DNA of 64,000 bases from Polaribacter vadi (GCF_018861005.1 NZ_JAHKQL010000009.1:42059-106058), one strand, 5' to 3'. Positions 26,790 to 37,006 are shown, numbered from the stretch's first letter. Translations and numbers: made by a program. The notes: generated by a model not told the origin, from the letters alone.

Positions 26790-27911
26790 ATGAAATATAC
26801 TATAGCTGTAATTCATGGAGATGGTATTGGTCCTGAAGTAGTAGATCAAGCTAAAAAAGCATTAGATGCAGTAGCAGAAGCTTACGACCATATTTTTTTG
26901 TATAAAGAAGCATTGTTAGGTGCTTGTGCAATAGAAAAAACGGGTTATCCATTACCTCAAGAAACTATAGATATTTGTAGAAATTCTGATGCCATTTTAT
27001 ATGGTGCAATTGGTGATCCTAAATATGATAATGATCCATCAGCAAGAATTCGTCCAGAACAAGGTTTGTTACAACTTAGAAAAGAATTGGATTTATATTG
27101 TAATGTAAGACCTGTAAAGGCTTATGATAATTTAATTCATAATTCACCATTAAAAAGAGAGGTAATAAAAGGTACAGATTTTTTAGTGTATAGAGAGTTA
27201 ACTGGCGGAATTTATTTTGGTAAAAAAGAACTAAGTGAAGATGGTAAAACAGCTTCTGATGTTTCTGTTTACACTGTTGATGAAATTACAAGAATAACCC
27301 ATTTAGCATTTAAAGCTGCACAAAAAAGAAAGAAAAAAGTAACGTTGGTAGATGAATCTAATGTGTTAGAGACATCGCGTTTATGGCGAAAAACAGTTAC
27401 TGAAATTGCTAAATTATATCCAGAAATTACTTTAGAATACTTGTTTGTAGCTAATGCAACAATGCAATTAATTACAAACCCAAAAAAGTTTGATGTTATT
27501 CTTACAGAAAATCTTTTTGGAGATATTATTTCTGATGAAGCTAGTGTAATTAGTGGTTCTAAAGGTTTAATAGCGTCATCATCAATTGGTGAAGAAAATG
27601 CTTTGTTTGAACCAATTCATGGTTCTTATTTCGAAGCTAAAGGTAAAGATTTAGCAAATCCTTTAGCATCAATTTTATCAGCAGGTATGTTATTACAACA
27701 TTTAGGTTTAAATGAAGAGGCAGATGCAATTGAAAGAGCAGTAGAAAAATCGTTGGCTTTAGGTATTACAACTAAAGATATTAAGCGTAAAATTCAAAAT
27801 GCAACAACAACATCTAAAGTAGGTGATTTTATTGCAGATTATATTACAAATCAAGATGATAGTAATATGAATTTTAAGAACATTCATATGGGGCAGAGTA
27901 CAATTATTTAA
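26790..27911 (+). CDS. leuB: 3-isopropylmalate dehydrogenase
   Basis: 373 residues, oxidatively decarboxylating 3-isopropylmalate with NAD+. Typical signatures: HGDGIGPEVV at the N-terminus, the substrate arginines in RIRPEQGLLQLRKEL and NVRPVKAY, TGGIYFG, LVDESNVLETSRLWR, LTENLFGDIISDEAS, and the cofactor loop LFEPIHGSYFEAKGKDLANPLA. The C-terminus carries an extra hydrophilic tail (about 15 residues, NMNFKNIHMGQSTII) beyond the usual end. It is translationally close to leuA. leuC and leuD, the isomerase subunits needed between LeuA and LeuB, are not in this window. Confidence 0.96.
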   Translation: MKYTIAVIHGDGIGPEVVDQAKKALDAVAEAYDHIFLYKEALLGACAIEKTGYPLPQETIDICRNSDAILYGAIGDPKYDNDPSARIRPEQGLLQLRKELDLYCNVRPVKAYDNLIHNSPLKREVIKGTDFLVYRELTGGIYFGKKELSEDGKTASDVSVYTVDEITRITHLAFKAAQKRKKKVTLVDESNVLETSRLWRKTVTEIAKLYPEITLEYLFVANATMQLITNPKKFDVILTENLFGDIISDEASVISGSKGLIASSSIGEENALFEPIHGSYFEAKGKDLANPLASILSAGMLLQHLGLNEEADAIERAVEKSLALGITTKDIKRKIQNATTTSKVGDFIADYITNQDDSNMNFKNIHMGQSTII

Positions 27912-27969
27912 TTTAATTCAATTTAAAATTAGGATTTTTAAATAAAATTTTTAAATATTTGAATCGCAA

Positions 27970-28032
27970 ATGAAAAAACAAATTTTAAATATTATTACTA
28001 TTTTAAACGTCATCGTAATTATTGCGAATTGA
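27970..28032 (+). CDS. ilv operon leader peptide
   Basis: A 20-codon ORF, MKKQILNIITILNVIVIIAN, ending in TGA. Eleven of twenty residues are branched-chain (seven Ile, two Leu, two Val). It lies in the 356-base region between leuB and ilvD and is followed by a terminator hairpin, the arrangement of a classical ilv attenuator. Stalling at scarce Ile/Val/Leu-tRNA would free the downstream AGGAAG to form the antiterminator. Confidence 0.88.
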   Translation: MKKQILNIITILNVIVIIAN

Positions 28033-28034
28033 TC

Positions 28035-28097
28035 AGGAAGTGGTATTTATAACATAAAAATTAAATTTAGCCTTCCTTTAAAAACGGAAGGTTTTTT
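28035..28097 (+). terminator. ilv attenuator: antiterminator arm and intrinsic terminator
   Basis: AGCCTTCC (28069-28076) and GGAAGGTT (28086-28093) form an 8-bp stem, followed by a T run (28092-28097). This is a terminator 37 bases after the leader stop codon and 170 bases before ilvD. AGGAAG at 28035-28040, only three bases after the leader stop, can pair with CTTCCT (28072-28077), which is the left arm of the terminator, giving the mutually exclusive antiterminator. A ribosome finishing the leader would cover AGGAAG and let the terminator form. Confidence 0.8.
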
Positions 28098-28267
28098 ATT
28101 GCATTTATTTGAATAATTGAGTATCATAATTAAGTAAGGTTAAATAACTGTAAATCAGTAAGATTAGTGTTATTTTAAACAACTGAAATTCAAGTATTCA
28201 ATTGAATTTAATGTAACGAAAAAAGAGAAATAGAATAATTTAGTCAACAAAATCAAGAAATCATTAA

Positions 28268-29944
28268 ATGAAACTAAACAAACACAGTAGCAGATTAACA
28301 CAAGACGAATCTCAACCAGCATCTCAAGCAATGTTGTATGCAGTTGGTTTATCTGACGAAGATATGCAAAAAGCGCAAATAGGAATTGCGAGTACTGGTT
28401 ACGATGGTAATCCTTGTAATATGCATTTAAATAGACTTAAAGATGAAGTCAAGGTCGAGTGTAAAATTGCAGATTTAGTCGGTTTAGGTTTCAATACTAT
28501 TGGTGTTTCTGATGGTATTTCTATGGGAACTTCAGGTATGAACTACTCTTTAGTTTCTAGAGATATTATTGCAGATTCTATAGAAACTGTAATGAACGCT
28601 CAAAGTTACGATGGTTTAATTGCTATTGTAGGTTGTGACAAAAATATGCCAGGAGCTGTAATGTCTATGTTGCGTTTAAATCGCCCATCAATTATGATGT
28701 ATGGAGGTACAATTGCATCAGGGAATTATAAAGGAAAAAAATTAAATATAGTTTCTGCATTTGAGGCATTAGGGCAAAAAGTAGCAGGTGAAATAGAGGA
28801 AGATGAGTATAGAGAAATTATAAAAAGAGCAATTCCAGGAGCAGGTGCTTGTGGGGGAATGTATACTGCAAATACGATGGCTTCTGCTATTGAGTGTATG
28901 GGCTTTGCATTACCTTACAATTCGTCAATTCCTGCTGAAAATCCTAATAAATTATCAGAATCAGAAAGACACGCAAGAGCAATTAAAAACTTATTAGAAA
29001 AAGATTTAAAACCTTTAGATATTATTTCTAAAAAATCAATTGAAAATGCAATTGCTTTGGTAAATGCTTTAGGAGGTTCTACAAATGCAGTATTACATTT
29101 TTTAGCAATAGCTCATGCAGCTGATATTGATTTTACTTTAGAAGATTTTCAAAAAGTATCTGATAGAACTCCATTAATTGCTGATTTAAAACCATCAGGA
29201 AAATATTTAATGGAAGATGTTCATGGAGTTGGTGGTACACCAGCAATTATGAAATACTTATTAGATAATGGTTATTTACATGGAGATTGTATGACTGTAA
29301 CTGGTAAAACATTAGCAGAAAATTTAGCGGATGTTGAAGCAATGGAATTTGAAGATCAAGATGTAATTTATCCAAAAGATAAAGCATTAAAATCATCAGG
29401 AAATATTCAAATTATTTATGGAAACTTGGCAACTGAAGGAGCAGTTGCAAAAATTTCTGGAAACGAAGGTTTATTGTTTGAAGGGAAAGCAGTTGTTTAT
29501 GATGGAGAACAAGCAGCAAATACAGGTATTTCTAATGGAGAAGTAGAAAAAGGTGATGTAGTCGTCATTAGATATGTTGGGCCTAAAGGAGGACCAGGAA
29601 TGCCAGAAATGTTAAAGCCAACTTCGTTAATTATGGGAGCAGGTTTAGGTAAATCTGTAGCTTTAATTACTGATGGACGTTTTTCTGGAGGTACTCACGG
29701 TTTTGTAGTGGGGCACATTACACCAGAAGCACAATCAGGAGGAACAATAGGGATTTTAGAAACTGGAGATAAAATTAGAATTAGCGCAGAAGATAATTCG
29801 ATTAATGTTTTAATTTCTGATGAAGAATTAGCAGAAAGAAAAGCAAAATGGATTGCTCCAGAACCAAAACATAAAAAAGGAATTTTATATAAATATGCAA
29901 AAACAGTAGCCTCTGCATCTAAAGGATGTGTTACTGATTTGTAA
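28268..29944 (+). CDS. ilvD: Dihydroxy-acid dehydratase
   Basis: 558 residues. It dehydrates 2,3-dihydroxy-isovalerate and -methylvalerate to the 2-oxo acids, the third common step for valine and isoleucine. The iron-sulfur cysteines are C50 (GNPCNMH), C123 ([10 protein letters not shown]) and C195 ([14 protein letters not shown]). The conserved [20 protein letters not shown] lies near the C-terminus. It is the first structural gene after the ilv leader and attenuator. The start ATG 28268 gives the usual MKLNKHSS N-terminus. Confidence 0.97.
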   Translation: MKLNKHSSRLTQDESQPASQAMLYAVGLSDEDMQKAQIGIASTGYDGNPCNMHLNRLKDEVKVECKIADLVGLGFNTIGVSDGISMGTSGMNYSLVSRDIIADSIETVMNAQSYDGLIAIVGCDKNMPGAVMSMLRLNRPSIMMYGGTIASGNYKGKKLNIVSAFEALGQKVAGEIEEDEYREIIKRAIPGAGACGGMYTANTMASAIECMGFALPYNSSIPAENPNKLSESERHARAIKNLLEKDLKPLDIISKKSIENAIALVNALGGSTNAVLHFLAIAHAADIDFTLEDFQKVSDRTPLIADLKPSGKYLMEDVHGVGGTPAIMKYLLDNGYLHGDCMTVTGKTLAENLADVEAMEFEDQDVIYPKDKALKSSGNIQIIYGNLATEGAVAKISGNEGLLFEGKAVVYDGEQAANTGISNGEVEKGDVVVIRYVGPKGGPGMPEMLKPTSLIMGAGLGKSVALITDGRFSGGTHGFVVGHITPEAQSGGTIGILETGDKIRISAEDNSINVLISDEELAERKAKWIAPEPKHKKGILYKYAKTVASASKGCVTDL

Positions 29945-29965
29945 ATAATTATAGATAAAAGAATA

Positions 29966-30020
29966 AGAGAAAAGAAAGGTGAGATAAATAGTAAAATCTT
30001 TAGTCTTTTTTCTCTAATCT
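29966..30020. repeat. AGA-rich intergenic palindrome, copy 1
   Basis: AGAGAAAA (29966-29973) faces TTTTCTCT (30008-30015), in the ilvD-ilvB gap. The segment 29981-30020 shares its first 15 bases (GAGATAAATAGTAAA) and its T/C-rich end with 37431-37470. It could act as a weak processing or attenuation hairpin. Confidence 0.55.
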
Positions 30021-30034
30021 AAAAATATAAAAAT

Positions 30035-31768
30035 ATGGAAACACAAACCATAAACACAAAAGATAAAACAACAAAAACAACAGAACGTATTTCTGGTAGC
30101 GAGGCAATTGTAAGATGCTTAATTGAAGAGGATGCAAAAATAATTTATGGATATCCAGGAGGAGCAATCATGCCAGTTTATGATGAGTTATATAAATATC
30201 AAGATAAAATTCATCATGTTTTAACACGTCATGAACAAGGAGCAACACACTCTGCCCAAGGTTATGCAAGAATTTCTGGTAAAGTAGGAGTTGCAATCGC
30301 AACTTCAGGTCCAGGTGCAACCAATTTAATTACAGGTATTGCAGATGCACAAATAGATTCAACACCTATGGTATGTATTACTGGTCAGGTATTTTCTCAC
30401 TTATTAGGAAGTGATGCATTTCAAGAAACTGATATTGTGGGTATTTCTACACCTGTTACAAAATGGAATTGTCAAGTTACTAAAGCTTCAGATATTCCTA
30501 CAGCTATAGCAAAAGCATTTTATATTGCAAAAAGTGGAAGACCAGGCCCTGTTTTGATTGACATAACAAAAGACGCACAAATAGAGGAGTTTGATTTCTC
30601 ATACGAAAAATGTACTAAAGTAAGAAGTTATAATCCAGTTCCTAAAACTGTATTTTCCTCAGTAGAAGAGGCTGCTAGACTAATTAATTCAGCCAAAAAA
30701 CCTTTAATTGTTTGGGGGCAAGGAGTTATTTTAAGTGAAGCAGAAGAAGCTTTTAAAGCTGTTGTAGAGAAAGCAGGAATTCCTGCTGCTTGGACTATTT
30801 TAGGCGTATCTGCAATTCCTACTTCTCATCCTTTAAATGTTGGTATGGTTGGTATGCATGGTAATTATGCACCAAATGTTTTAACAAATGAATGTGATGT
30901 TTTAATAGCAATCGGTATGCGATTTGATGATCGTGTTACAGGTAGTTTATCAACTTACGCAAAACAGGCCAAAGTAATTCATTTTGAAATTGATCCTGCA
31001 GAAGTAGATAAAAATGTAAAAACAGATGTTGCTGTTTTAGGTGATGCAAAAGCAAGTTTAGAGTTGTTATTACCATTATTAGATGAAAATACACACCCAG
31101 AATGGCGTCAGAAATTTGCGGATTTATATGCTATTGAATATGAAAAAGTAATTAAAAACGATTTATATCCTACAAAAGAAGGAATTACAATGGGTGAGGT
31201 TTTAAAAGAAATCAACATTCAAAGTAAAGGAAATGCTGCAATTGTAAGTGATGTTGGTCAACATCAAATGATTGCTTGTAGATATGCAGAATTTAATAAA
31301 TCAAAAAGTAATATTACTTCTGGTGGTTTAGGCACAATGGGCTTTGGTTTGCCAGCAGCAATAGGTGCAAAAATGGCAGCTCCAGATCGTGAAGTAGTTT
31401 CTATTTCTGGTGATGGAGGTTACCAAATGACGATTCAGGAACTAGGTACTATTTTTCAGCAAAAAGCAGCTGTAAAAGTAGTGGTTTTAAATAATGATTT
31501 CTTAGGAATGGTGCGTCAGTGGCAACAATTGTTTTTTGATAAACGTTACGCATCCACAGAAATGGTGAACCCAAATTTTGTTGCTATTGCAGAAGGGTAT
31601 TATATAAAGGCAAAAAAGGTTACAAAAAGAGAAGAATTAGCAGATGCTGTTGCAGAAATGATGGCAAGTAAAGAAGCGTATTTCTTAGAGGTTTGTGTAG
31701 AAAAGGAGGATAATGTATTTCCTATGATTCCTACAGGAGCAAGTGTTTCAGATATAAGACTAGAATAA
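30035..31768 (+). CDS. ilvB: Acetolactate synthase, large (catalytic) subunit
   Basis: 577 residues, a TPP-dependent enzyme joining pyruvate with pyruvate or 2-oxobutanoate, the first common step. The three domains are in order: PYR domain (about 18-185) with catalytic E67 in LTRHEQGATHSAQGYAR; central FAD/nucleotide domain (about 205-345, GQGVILSEAEEAF); and TPP domain (about 380-560), with ISGDGGYQMTIQELGTI and NNDFLGMVRQWQQLFF supplying the GDG...N metal motif. ilvN follows after one base, so the two subunits are coupled. A short Thr/Lys-rich N-terminal tail precedes the conserved SGSEAIVRCL. Confidence 0.97.
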   Translation: METQTINTKDKTTKTTERISGSEAIVRCLIEEDAKIIYGYPGGAIMPVYDELYKYQDKIHHVLTRHEQGATHSAQGYARISGKVGVAIATSGPGATNLITGIADAQIDSTPMVCITGQVFSHLLGSDAFQETDIVGISTPVTKWNCQVTKASDIPTAIAKAFYIAKSGRPGPVLIDITKDAQIEEFDFSYEKCTKVRSYNPVPKTVFSSVEEAARLINSAKKPLIVWGQGVILSEAEEAFKAVVEKAGIPAAWTILGVSAIPTSHPLNVGMVGMHGNYAPNVLTNECDVLIAIGMRFDDRVTGSLSTYAKQAKVIHFEIDPAEVDKNVKTDVAVLGDAKASLELLLPLLDENTHPEWRQKFADLYAIEYEKVIKNDLYPTKEGITMGEVLKEINIQSKGNAAIVSDVGQHQMIACRYAEFNKSKSNITSGGLGTMGFGLPAAIGAKMAAPDREVVSISGDGGYQMTIQELGTIFQQKAAVKVVVLNNDFLGMVRQWQQLFFDKRYASTEMVNPNFVAIAEGYYIKAKKVTKREELADAVAEMMASKEAYFLEVCVEKEDNVFPMIPTGASVSDIRLE

Positions 31769-31769
31769 G

Positions 31770-32300
31770 ATGAATACAGAAAAACAACTTTATACAGTAT
31801 CTATTTATACTGAAAATAATATTGGATTGTTGAATAGGATTTCAGCAATTTTCCAAAGAAGACATATAAATATAGAGAGTTTAAATATTTCACCTTCAGA
31901 AATAGAGAATGTTTCTAAATTTATTATTGTGGTCAATATGATTGAAGAAGATGTAAAGAAAATTATTGGTCAAATCGAAAAACAAGTAGAAGTAATTAAA
32001 GCATATTACCATAATCTTGATGAGATTATTTATCAAATTTCGGGGTTATTTAAAATTAAATCAGAATTGTTATTTGAAGAACGTCAAATTCAAAATATCA
32101 TCAAAGAAAGTAACGCTAGAATTGTTACTGTAAATAAAGATTTTTTTGTCCTTGAAAAATCAGGAAGAAAAGAAGAAATAGTAGAACTTTATAATGAATT
32201 AAGTGTTTTTGGAATTATGCAATACACTCGTTCTGGTTTAATTGCAGTTAGTAAAGAAGAAATGAAAATTTCTGCATTATTAGAAACATATAATAACTAA
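31770..32300 (+). CDS. ilvN: Acetolactate synthase, small (regulatory) subunit
   Basis: 176 residues. The N-terminal ACT domain (about 5-80: YTVSIYTENNIGLLNRISAIFQRRHINIESLNIS) binds valine and sets feedback on IlvB. The C-terminal half (about 90-170) is the IlvN-type domain, here quite diverged and rich in charged residues (ARIVTVNKDFFVLEKSGRKEEIVELYNEL). It starts two bases after the ilvB stop. Length and layout are normal for the family. Confidence 0.95.
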   Translation: MNTEKQLYTVSIYTENNIGLLNRISAIFQRRHINIESLNISPSEIENVSKFIIVVNMIEEDVKKIIGQIEKQVEVIKAYYHNLDEIIYQISGLFKIKSELLFEERQIQNIIKESNARIVTVNKDFFVLEKSGRKEEIVELYNELSVFGIMQYTRSGLIAVSKEEMKISALLETYNN

Positions 32301-32316
32301 AAATAAATTACAGTAA

Positions 32317-32357
32317 AGAAAAAAGAATTCAACTTTTAAGGTTTACTTCTTTTTTCT
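32317..32357. repeat. AGA-rich intergenic palindrome, ilvN-ilvC gap
   Basis: AGAAAAAAGAA (32317-32327) and TTCTTTTTTCT (32347-32357) are perfectly complementary over 11 bp. This is similar in style to the palindromes at 29966 and 37428. It could slow or end transcription before ilvC, 25 bases downstream. Confidence 0.55.
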
Positions 32358-32381
32358 ACATCAAAAACAAAAACTAAAAAA

Positions 32382-33857
32382 ATGTCAAATTATTTTAACA
32401 CATTAACATTAAGACAAAAATTAGAACAATTAGGTCAATGTCGTTTCATGAATGCTTCTGAATTTGAAGACGGAGTTGAAGCGCTAAAAGGTAAAAAAAT
32501 TGTTATTGTGGGTTGTGGAGCACAAGGTTTAAACCAAGGTTTAAACATGAGAGATTCTGGTTTAGATATCGCTTATACTTTAAGACCAGCTGCTATAGAA
32601 CAGAAAAGACAATCATATATTAATGCAACTTCTAACAATTTTAACGTAGGTACTTACGAAGAAATGTTACCAACTGCAGATCTAGTAATTAATTTAACAC
32701 CAGATAAACAACATACAAATGTTGTAAATGCAGTAATGCCATTAATGAAAAAAGGTGCTACTTTATCTTATTCTCATGGTTTTAATATTGTAGAAGAAGG
32801 TATGCAGATTCGTAAAGATTTAACTGTAATTATGGTTGCACCAAAATCTCCTGGTTCAGAAGTTCGTGAAGAATATAAAAGAGGTTTTGGAGTGCCAACA
32901 TTAACGGCAGTTCACCCAGAAAATGATCCAGAAGGTAAAGGTTGGGCGCAAGCAAAAGCGTATGCAGTTGCAACAGGTGGTCATACAGCAGGTGTTTTAG
33001 AATCTTCTTTTGTAGCTGAGGTAAAATCAGATTTAATGGGAGAGCAAACTATTTTATGTGGTTTGTTACAAACTGGTGCAATTTTATCTTTCGATAAAAT
33101 GGTTGCAGAAGGTATTGATGCTGGTTATGCAGCAAAATTAATTCAGTATGGTTGGGAAACTGTAACTGAGGCTTTAAAGCATGGAGGTATCACTAATATG
33201 ATGGACAGATTGTCTAACCCTGCAAAAGTAGAAGCATTTAGATTATCAGAAGAATTAAAAGACATTATGCGTCCATTGTTCCAAAAACATATGGATGATA
33301 TTATGACTGGTCATTTCTCTAAAACAATGATGGAAGACTGGGCTAATGATGATATAAACTTATTAACTTGGAGAGCTGCAACAGGTGAAACTGCTTTTGA
33401 AAAACAAACGATTACAGACCAAGAAATTCCAGAACAAGAATATTTTGATCATGGAACTTTATTAGTTGCTTTTGTAAGATCTGGAGTAGAATTAGCTTTT
33501 GAAGCAATGACAGAATCAGGTATTATTGATGCATCTGCATATTACGAATCTTTACACGAAACTCCGTTAATTGCAAATACAATTGCAAGAATGAAGTTAG
33601 CAGAAATGAATCGTGTAATTTCTGATACTGCAGAATATGGTTGTTATTTATTCGATCACGCTTGTAAGCCTTTATTAACTGATTTTATGAAAACAGTTTC
33701 TACAAACGTAATTGGTAAATCTTTTAGCTCAGAAAACGGAGTTGATAACCAAGAATTAATTAAAATTAACAAGATTATAAGAAATCATCCAGTAGAAATT
33801 GTAGGAGAGCAATTAAGAGCTTCTATGACTGCAATGAAAGTAATTAAATCTGCTTAA
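32382..33857 (+). CDS. ilvC: Ketol-acid reductoisomerase, class II
   Basis: 491 residues. It isomerises and reduces acetolactate and acetohydroxybutyrate with NADPH. The N-terminal Rossmann domain contains [23 protein letters not shown] (about residues 35-58) and the TLRP loop. The length, with a duplicated C-terminal knotted domain (about 210-350 and 355-487), defines the long class II form as in E. coli, rather than the ~330-residue class I. Metal-binding acidic residues lie in [12 protein letters not shown]. It is the last gene before a strong terminator. Confidence 0.96.
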   Translation: MSNYFNTLTLRQKLEQLGQCRFMNASEFEDGVEALKGKKIVIVGCGAQGLNQGLNMRDSGLDIAYTLRPAAIEQKRQSYINATSNNFNVGTYEEMLPTADLVINLTPDKQHTNVVNAVMPLMKKGATLSYSHGFNIVEEGMQIRKDLTVIMVAPKSPGSEVREEYKRGFGVPTLTAVHPENDPEGKGWAQAKAYAVATGGHTAGVLESSFVAEVKSDLMGEQTILCGLLQTGAILSFDKMVAEGIDAGYAAKLIQYGWETVTEALKHGGITNMMDRLSNPAKVEAFRLSEELKDIMRPLFQKHMDDIMTGHFSKTMMEDWANDDINLLTWRAATGETAFEKQTITDQEIPEQEYFDHGTLLVAFVRSGVELAFEAMTESGIIDASAYYESLHETPLIANTIARMKLAEMNRVISDTAEYGCYLFDHACKPLLTDFMKTVSTNVIGKSFSSENGVDNQELIKINKIIRNHPVEIVGEQLRASMTAMKVIKSA

Positions 33858-33887
33858 TAAGATAAGAATTTCCCCAATATTTTGAAT

Positions 33888-33926
33888 AAACCTGTTAGAT
33901 TTAAAAATTTGACAGGTTTTATTTTT
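33888..33926 (+). terminator. Terminator after ilvC
   Basis: AAACCTGT (33888-33895) pairs with ACAGGTTT (33912-33919). The stem continues inward through ATTT/AAAT, and a T-rich run (TTTTATTTTT) follows. It separates ilvC from ilvA, which is 80 bases downstream of ilvC. Confidence 0.8.
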
Positions 33927-33937
33927 ACATTTGATTT

Positions 33938-35200
33938 ATGCAATCAGAATCAATTTTTTTTCCAAGTTTAATTAACATAAAAGCGGCTGCCAAAAATTTA
34001 GAAGGTGTAGCTACTAAGACACCTTTAACTAAAAACTCTAATCTATCTAAAGAGTTTACTGCTAATGTTTTTTTTAAAAGAGAAGATTTGCAGGTAGTTC
34101 GTTCTTACAAAATTAGAGGTGCTTATAATAAAATGTTTGCTTTAAGTACTGTTGAAAAACAAAACGGAATTGTTTGTGCAAGTGCAGGTAATCATGCACA
34201 AGGTGTAGCTTTATCTTGTAAATTATTACAAATAAAAGGTACAATTTTTATGCCATCACCAACACCAAATCAAAAGATAGAACAGGTGAAAATGTTTGGT
34301 GAAGAGTATATAGATATTGTAATTGGTGGCGATACTTTTGATGATGCCTTTAATGCTGCAAAAGTAGAATGCGATGCTAAAAATAAAACCTTTATTCACC
34401 CTTTTAATGATGAAAAAGTTATTGAAGGGCAAGCAACTGTTGGTTTAGAAATTTTAGAACAAACCAGTAAAAAGATCGATTATGTTTTTGTGCCAATTGG
34501 TGGTGGAGGTTTATCATCAGGATTGTCTTCTGTGTTTAAATTATTATCTCCAGAAACAAAAATTATTGGTATAGAGCCAGAAGGTGCACCTGCAATGCTA
34601 ACATCAATCAATAGTAATAAAAATACGGCTTTATCTACTATAGATCCTTTTGTAGATGGTGCTGCTGTTAAAAAAGTTGGCGATTTAAACTTTGCTATTT
34701 GTCAGCAAAATTTGCATAAAGTAATTACAGTTCCAGAAGGTAAAGTCTGTCAAACAATTTTAAACTTGTATAATAAAGATGCAATTGTTGTGGAGCCTGC
34801 TGGCGCTTTAAGTATTGCTGCGTTAGATTTTTTTGCTGATGAAATAAAAGGAAAAAATGTAGTTTGTGTAGTAAGTGGTAGTAATAACGACATCACTAGA
34901 ACAGAAGAAATTAAAGAAAGAGCTTTAGTGTATGCAGATTTAAAACATTATTTTATTATAAAATTTCCTCAAAGAGCAGGAGCTTTAAAAGAATTTGTAG
35001 TTGATATTTTAGGACCTGATGATGATATTACACATTTCGAATACACCAAAAAAAATAATAGAATAAAAGGTGCAGCAGTAGTTGGTTTAGAGTTGCAGTC
35101 ATCTAAAGATTTGCAACCTTTAATTAAAAGAATGAAAGACAATAATTTCTTTGGAGATTATTTAAATGATAAACCAGACTTGTTTCAATTTTTAGTATAA
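33938..35200 (+). CDS. ilvA: Threonine ammonia-lyase (biosynthetic threonine deaminase)
   Basis: 420 residues. A PLP enzyme converting threonine to 2-oxobutanoate, the entry to isoleucine. PLP lysine K58 lies in VVRSYKIRGAYNKM. Other motifs are SAGNHAQGVALSC, the phosphate loop PIGGGGLSSGLSS and VVSGSNND. The C-terminal 90 residues form one ACT-like regulatory domain (KFPQRAGALKEFVVDILGPDDDITHFEYTKK), as in the shorter isoleucine-sensitive enzymes. Its position ties the thr pathway product to the ilv genes. It starts just after the ilvC terminator, so it depends on readthrough or a promoter I cannot pick out. Confidence 0.96.
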   Translation: MQSESIFFPSLINIKAAAKNLEGVATKTPLTKNSNLSKEFTANVFFKREDLQVVRSYKIRGAYNKMFALSTVEKQNGIVCASAGNHAQGVALSCKLLQIKGTIFMPSPTPNQKIEQVKMFGEEYIDIVIGGDTFDDAFNAAKVECDAKNKTFIHPFNDEKVIEGQATVGLEILEQTSKKIDYVFVPIGGGGLSSGLSSVFKLLSPETKIIGIEPEGAPAMLTSINSNKNTALSTIDPFVDGAAVKKVGDLNFAICQQNLHKVITVPEGKVCQTILNLYNKDAIVVEPAGALSIAALDFFADEIKGKNVVCVVSGSNNDITRTEEIKERALVYADLKHYFIIKFPQRAGALKEFVVDILGPDDDITHFEYTKKNNRIKGAAVVGLELQSSKDLQPLIKRMKDNNFFGDYLNDKPDLFQFLV

Positions 35201-35333
35201 TTATTTTAAAATGCATTATAATACGAAATGCTTTTCGCTATTTTAGATTCAAAAAAGAACAGATGGCGCTAATTTTTGCTAAATTCGTTATATAAAATTA
35301 TTTCAAATTTTGTATAAAATTTAAATATTTCAA

Positions 35334-36926
35334 ATGAAAAACAATTTCAAAGAAATTCCAGAAAAGTTTAAAATTTCGGAATTAAAACACCAAAAAACAT
35401 ATTTAGTTAGTGGTGAATTAAAAGAATGGAAAGGAGAATTTTCTGAAGTATATTCCTCTATTTCATCAACAGAAAAATATAAACCAACTTTGTTGGGTAC
35501 TGTACCTAATTTAACTGGAGATCAAGCTATAGAAGCATTAGATTCTGCTTATAGAGCTTATGATAAAGGGCAGGGTTTATGGCCTACAATGCGTGTTGCA
35601 GACAGAATTGCTTGTATGGAAGAGTTTGCAGAGCAAATGAAAACCAAAAGAGATGAGGTTGTAAAATTGTTAATGTGGGAAATTGGTAAGGCACTGCCAG
35701 ATTCTGAAAAAGAATTCGACAGAACAATAGAGTACATTTACGATACTATAGAAGATTACAAACAAATGGATCGTGATTCTGCTAAATTTCAAAAAAATAG
35801 TGGAGTTTATGCACATGTAAGACGTGGACCATTAGGTGTAGTTTTGTGTTTAGGACCTTATAACTATCCTTTAAACGAAACTTTTGCTTTGTTAATTCCT
35901 GCTTTAATTATGGGTAATACAACTGTTTTTAAACCAGCAAAACATGGGGTTTTATTATTATCTCCATTAATGGAAGCATTTCAAAACTCTTTTCCAGAAG
36001 GTGTTGTAAATATTATTTATGGTAGAGGCCGTGTTTTGGCAACTCCTATAATGAAAACTGGTAAGGTTGATGTTTTAGCTTTAATTGGTAATAGTAAATC
36101 TGCAAATGCAATTCAGGCAAATCATCCTTATAAAAATAGATTGAGATTGGTTTTAGGTCTAGAGGCTAAAAATCCAGGAATTGTTTTGCCAGATGCAGAT
36201 TTAGATTTAGCAATAAATGAATGTATTACTGGTTCTACGTCTTTTAACGGCCAAAGATGTACAGCTTTAAAAGTATTGTATGTACATGAGCATATTGTAG
36301 ATAAATTTAAAAAGCGTTTTGCAGAAAGAGTAGATGCTTTAAAGTTTGGAAATCCTTGGGAAGATGGTGTGAAATTAACACCTTTACCAGAACCAGGAAA
36401 ACCAGCTTATATTCAAGAATTGATAGATGATGCTACTGAAAAGGGAGCAAAGGTTATCAATAAAAAAGGAGGGAAAACAACTGAAAATTATATTTTTCCA
36501 GCAGTTTTATACCCTGTTTCTAAAGATATGAGAGTATATCAAGAAGAGCAATTTGGACCTGTAATTCCTGTAGTTTCTTTTAAAAATATTCAAGAACCTT
36601 TAGATGATATGGCTGAATCGAATTACGGACAACAAGTAAGTGTTTTTGGTAGCGAAGTAAAAACTTTAGCACCTTTAATTGATACACTTGTTAACTTGGT
36701 ATGTAGAGTTAATTTAAATAGTGCTGCACAAAGAGGGCCAGATGTATATCCTTTTACAGGTAGAAAAGATTCTGCTGTAGGTACTTTAAGTGTGCATGAT
36801 GCTTTACGTTCTTTTTCAATTAGAACTTTTGTAGCATCTAAAGACACAGAATACAACAATGCAATTTTAGAAGAATTATTAGATAAAAAAGCGTCTAACT
36901 TTATTAGTACTGATTATCTTTTGTAA
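35334..36926 (+). CDS. NADP-dependent (non-phosphorylating) glyceraldehyde-3-phosphate dehydrogenase-like aldehyde dehydrogenase
   Basis: 530 residues, aldehyde dehydrogenase superfamily. Catalytic residues are present: oxyanion asparagine N177 (GPYNYPLNE), general base E277 (LGLEAKNPG) and nucleophile C309 ([10 protein letters not shown]). The overall sequence, including [25 protein letters not shown] and [16 protein letters not shown], resembles GapN, which oxidises glyceraldehyde-3-phosphate to 3-phosphoglycerate while making NADPH. That would supply reducing power to IlvC and thrA-type steps, but the link is inference. It is monocistronic, with 133 A/T-rich bases upstream and a strong terminator downstream. 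Other aldehyde substrates cannot be excluded. Confidence 0.85.
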   Translation: MKNNFKEIPEKFKISELKHQKTYLVSGELKEWKGEFSEVYSSISSTEKYKPTLLGTVPNLTGDQAIEALDSAYRAYDKGQGLWPTMRVADRIACMEEFAEQMKTKRDEVVKLLMWEIGKALPDSEKEFDRTIEYIYDTIEDYKQMDRDSAKFQKNSGVYAHVRRGPLGVVLCLGPYNYPLNETFALLIPALIMGNTTVFKPAKHGVLLLSPLMEAFQNSFPEGVVNIIYGRGRVLATPIMKTGKVDVLALIGNSKSANAIQANHPYKNRLRLVLGLEAKNPGIVLPDADLDLAINECITGSTSFNGQRCTALKVLYVHEHIVDKFKKRFAERVDALKFGNPWEDGVKLTPLPEPGKPAYIQELIDDATEKGAKVINKKGGKTTENYIFPAVLYPVSKDMRVYQEEQFGPVIPVVSFKNIQEPLDDMAESNYGQQVSVFGSEVKTLAPLIDTLVNLVCRVNLNSAAQRGPDVYPFTGRKDSAVGTLSVHDALRSFSIRTFVASKDTEYNNAILEELLDKKASNFISTDYLL

Positions 36927-36953
36927 TAGATTGTTGATAATATTTACACAAAC

Positions 36954-36994
36954 AAAAACCTCCTTTTATGCACTTTAAAAGGAGGTTTTTTTTT
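36954..36994. terminator. Bidirectional terminator after gapN-like gene
   Basis: AAACCTCCTTTT (36956-36967) pairs with AAAAGGAGGTTT (36977-36988) over 12 bp. A T run follows and an A run precedes the stem. It serves the dehydrogenase gene (+) and the convergent ACT-domain gene (-). Confidence 0.92.
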
Positions 36995-37006
36995 AAGATA
37001 GATGTG

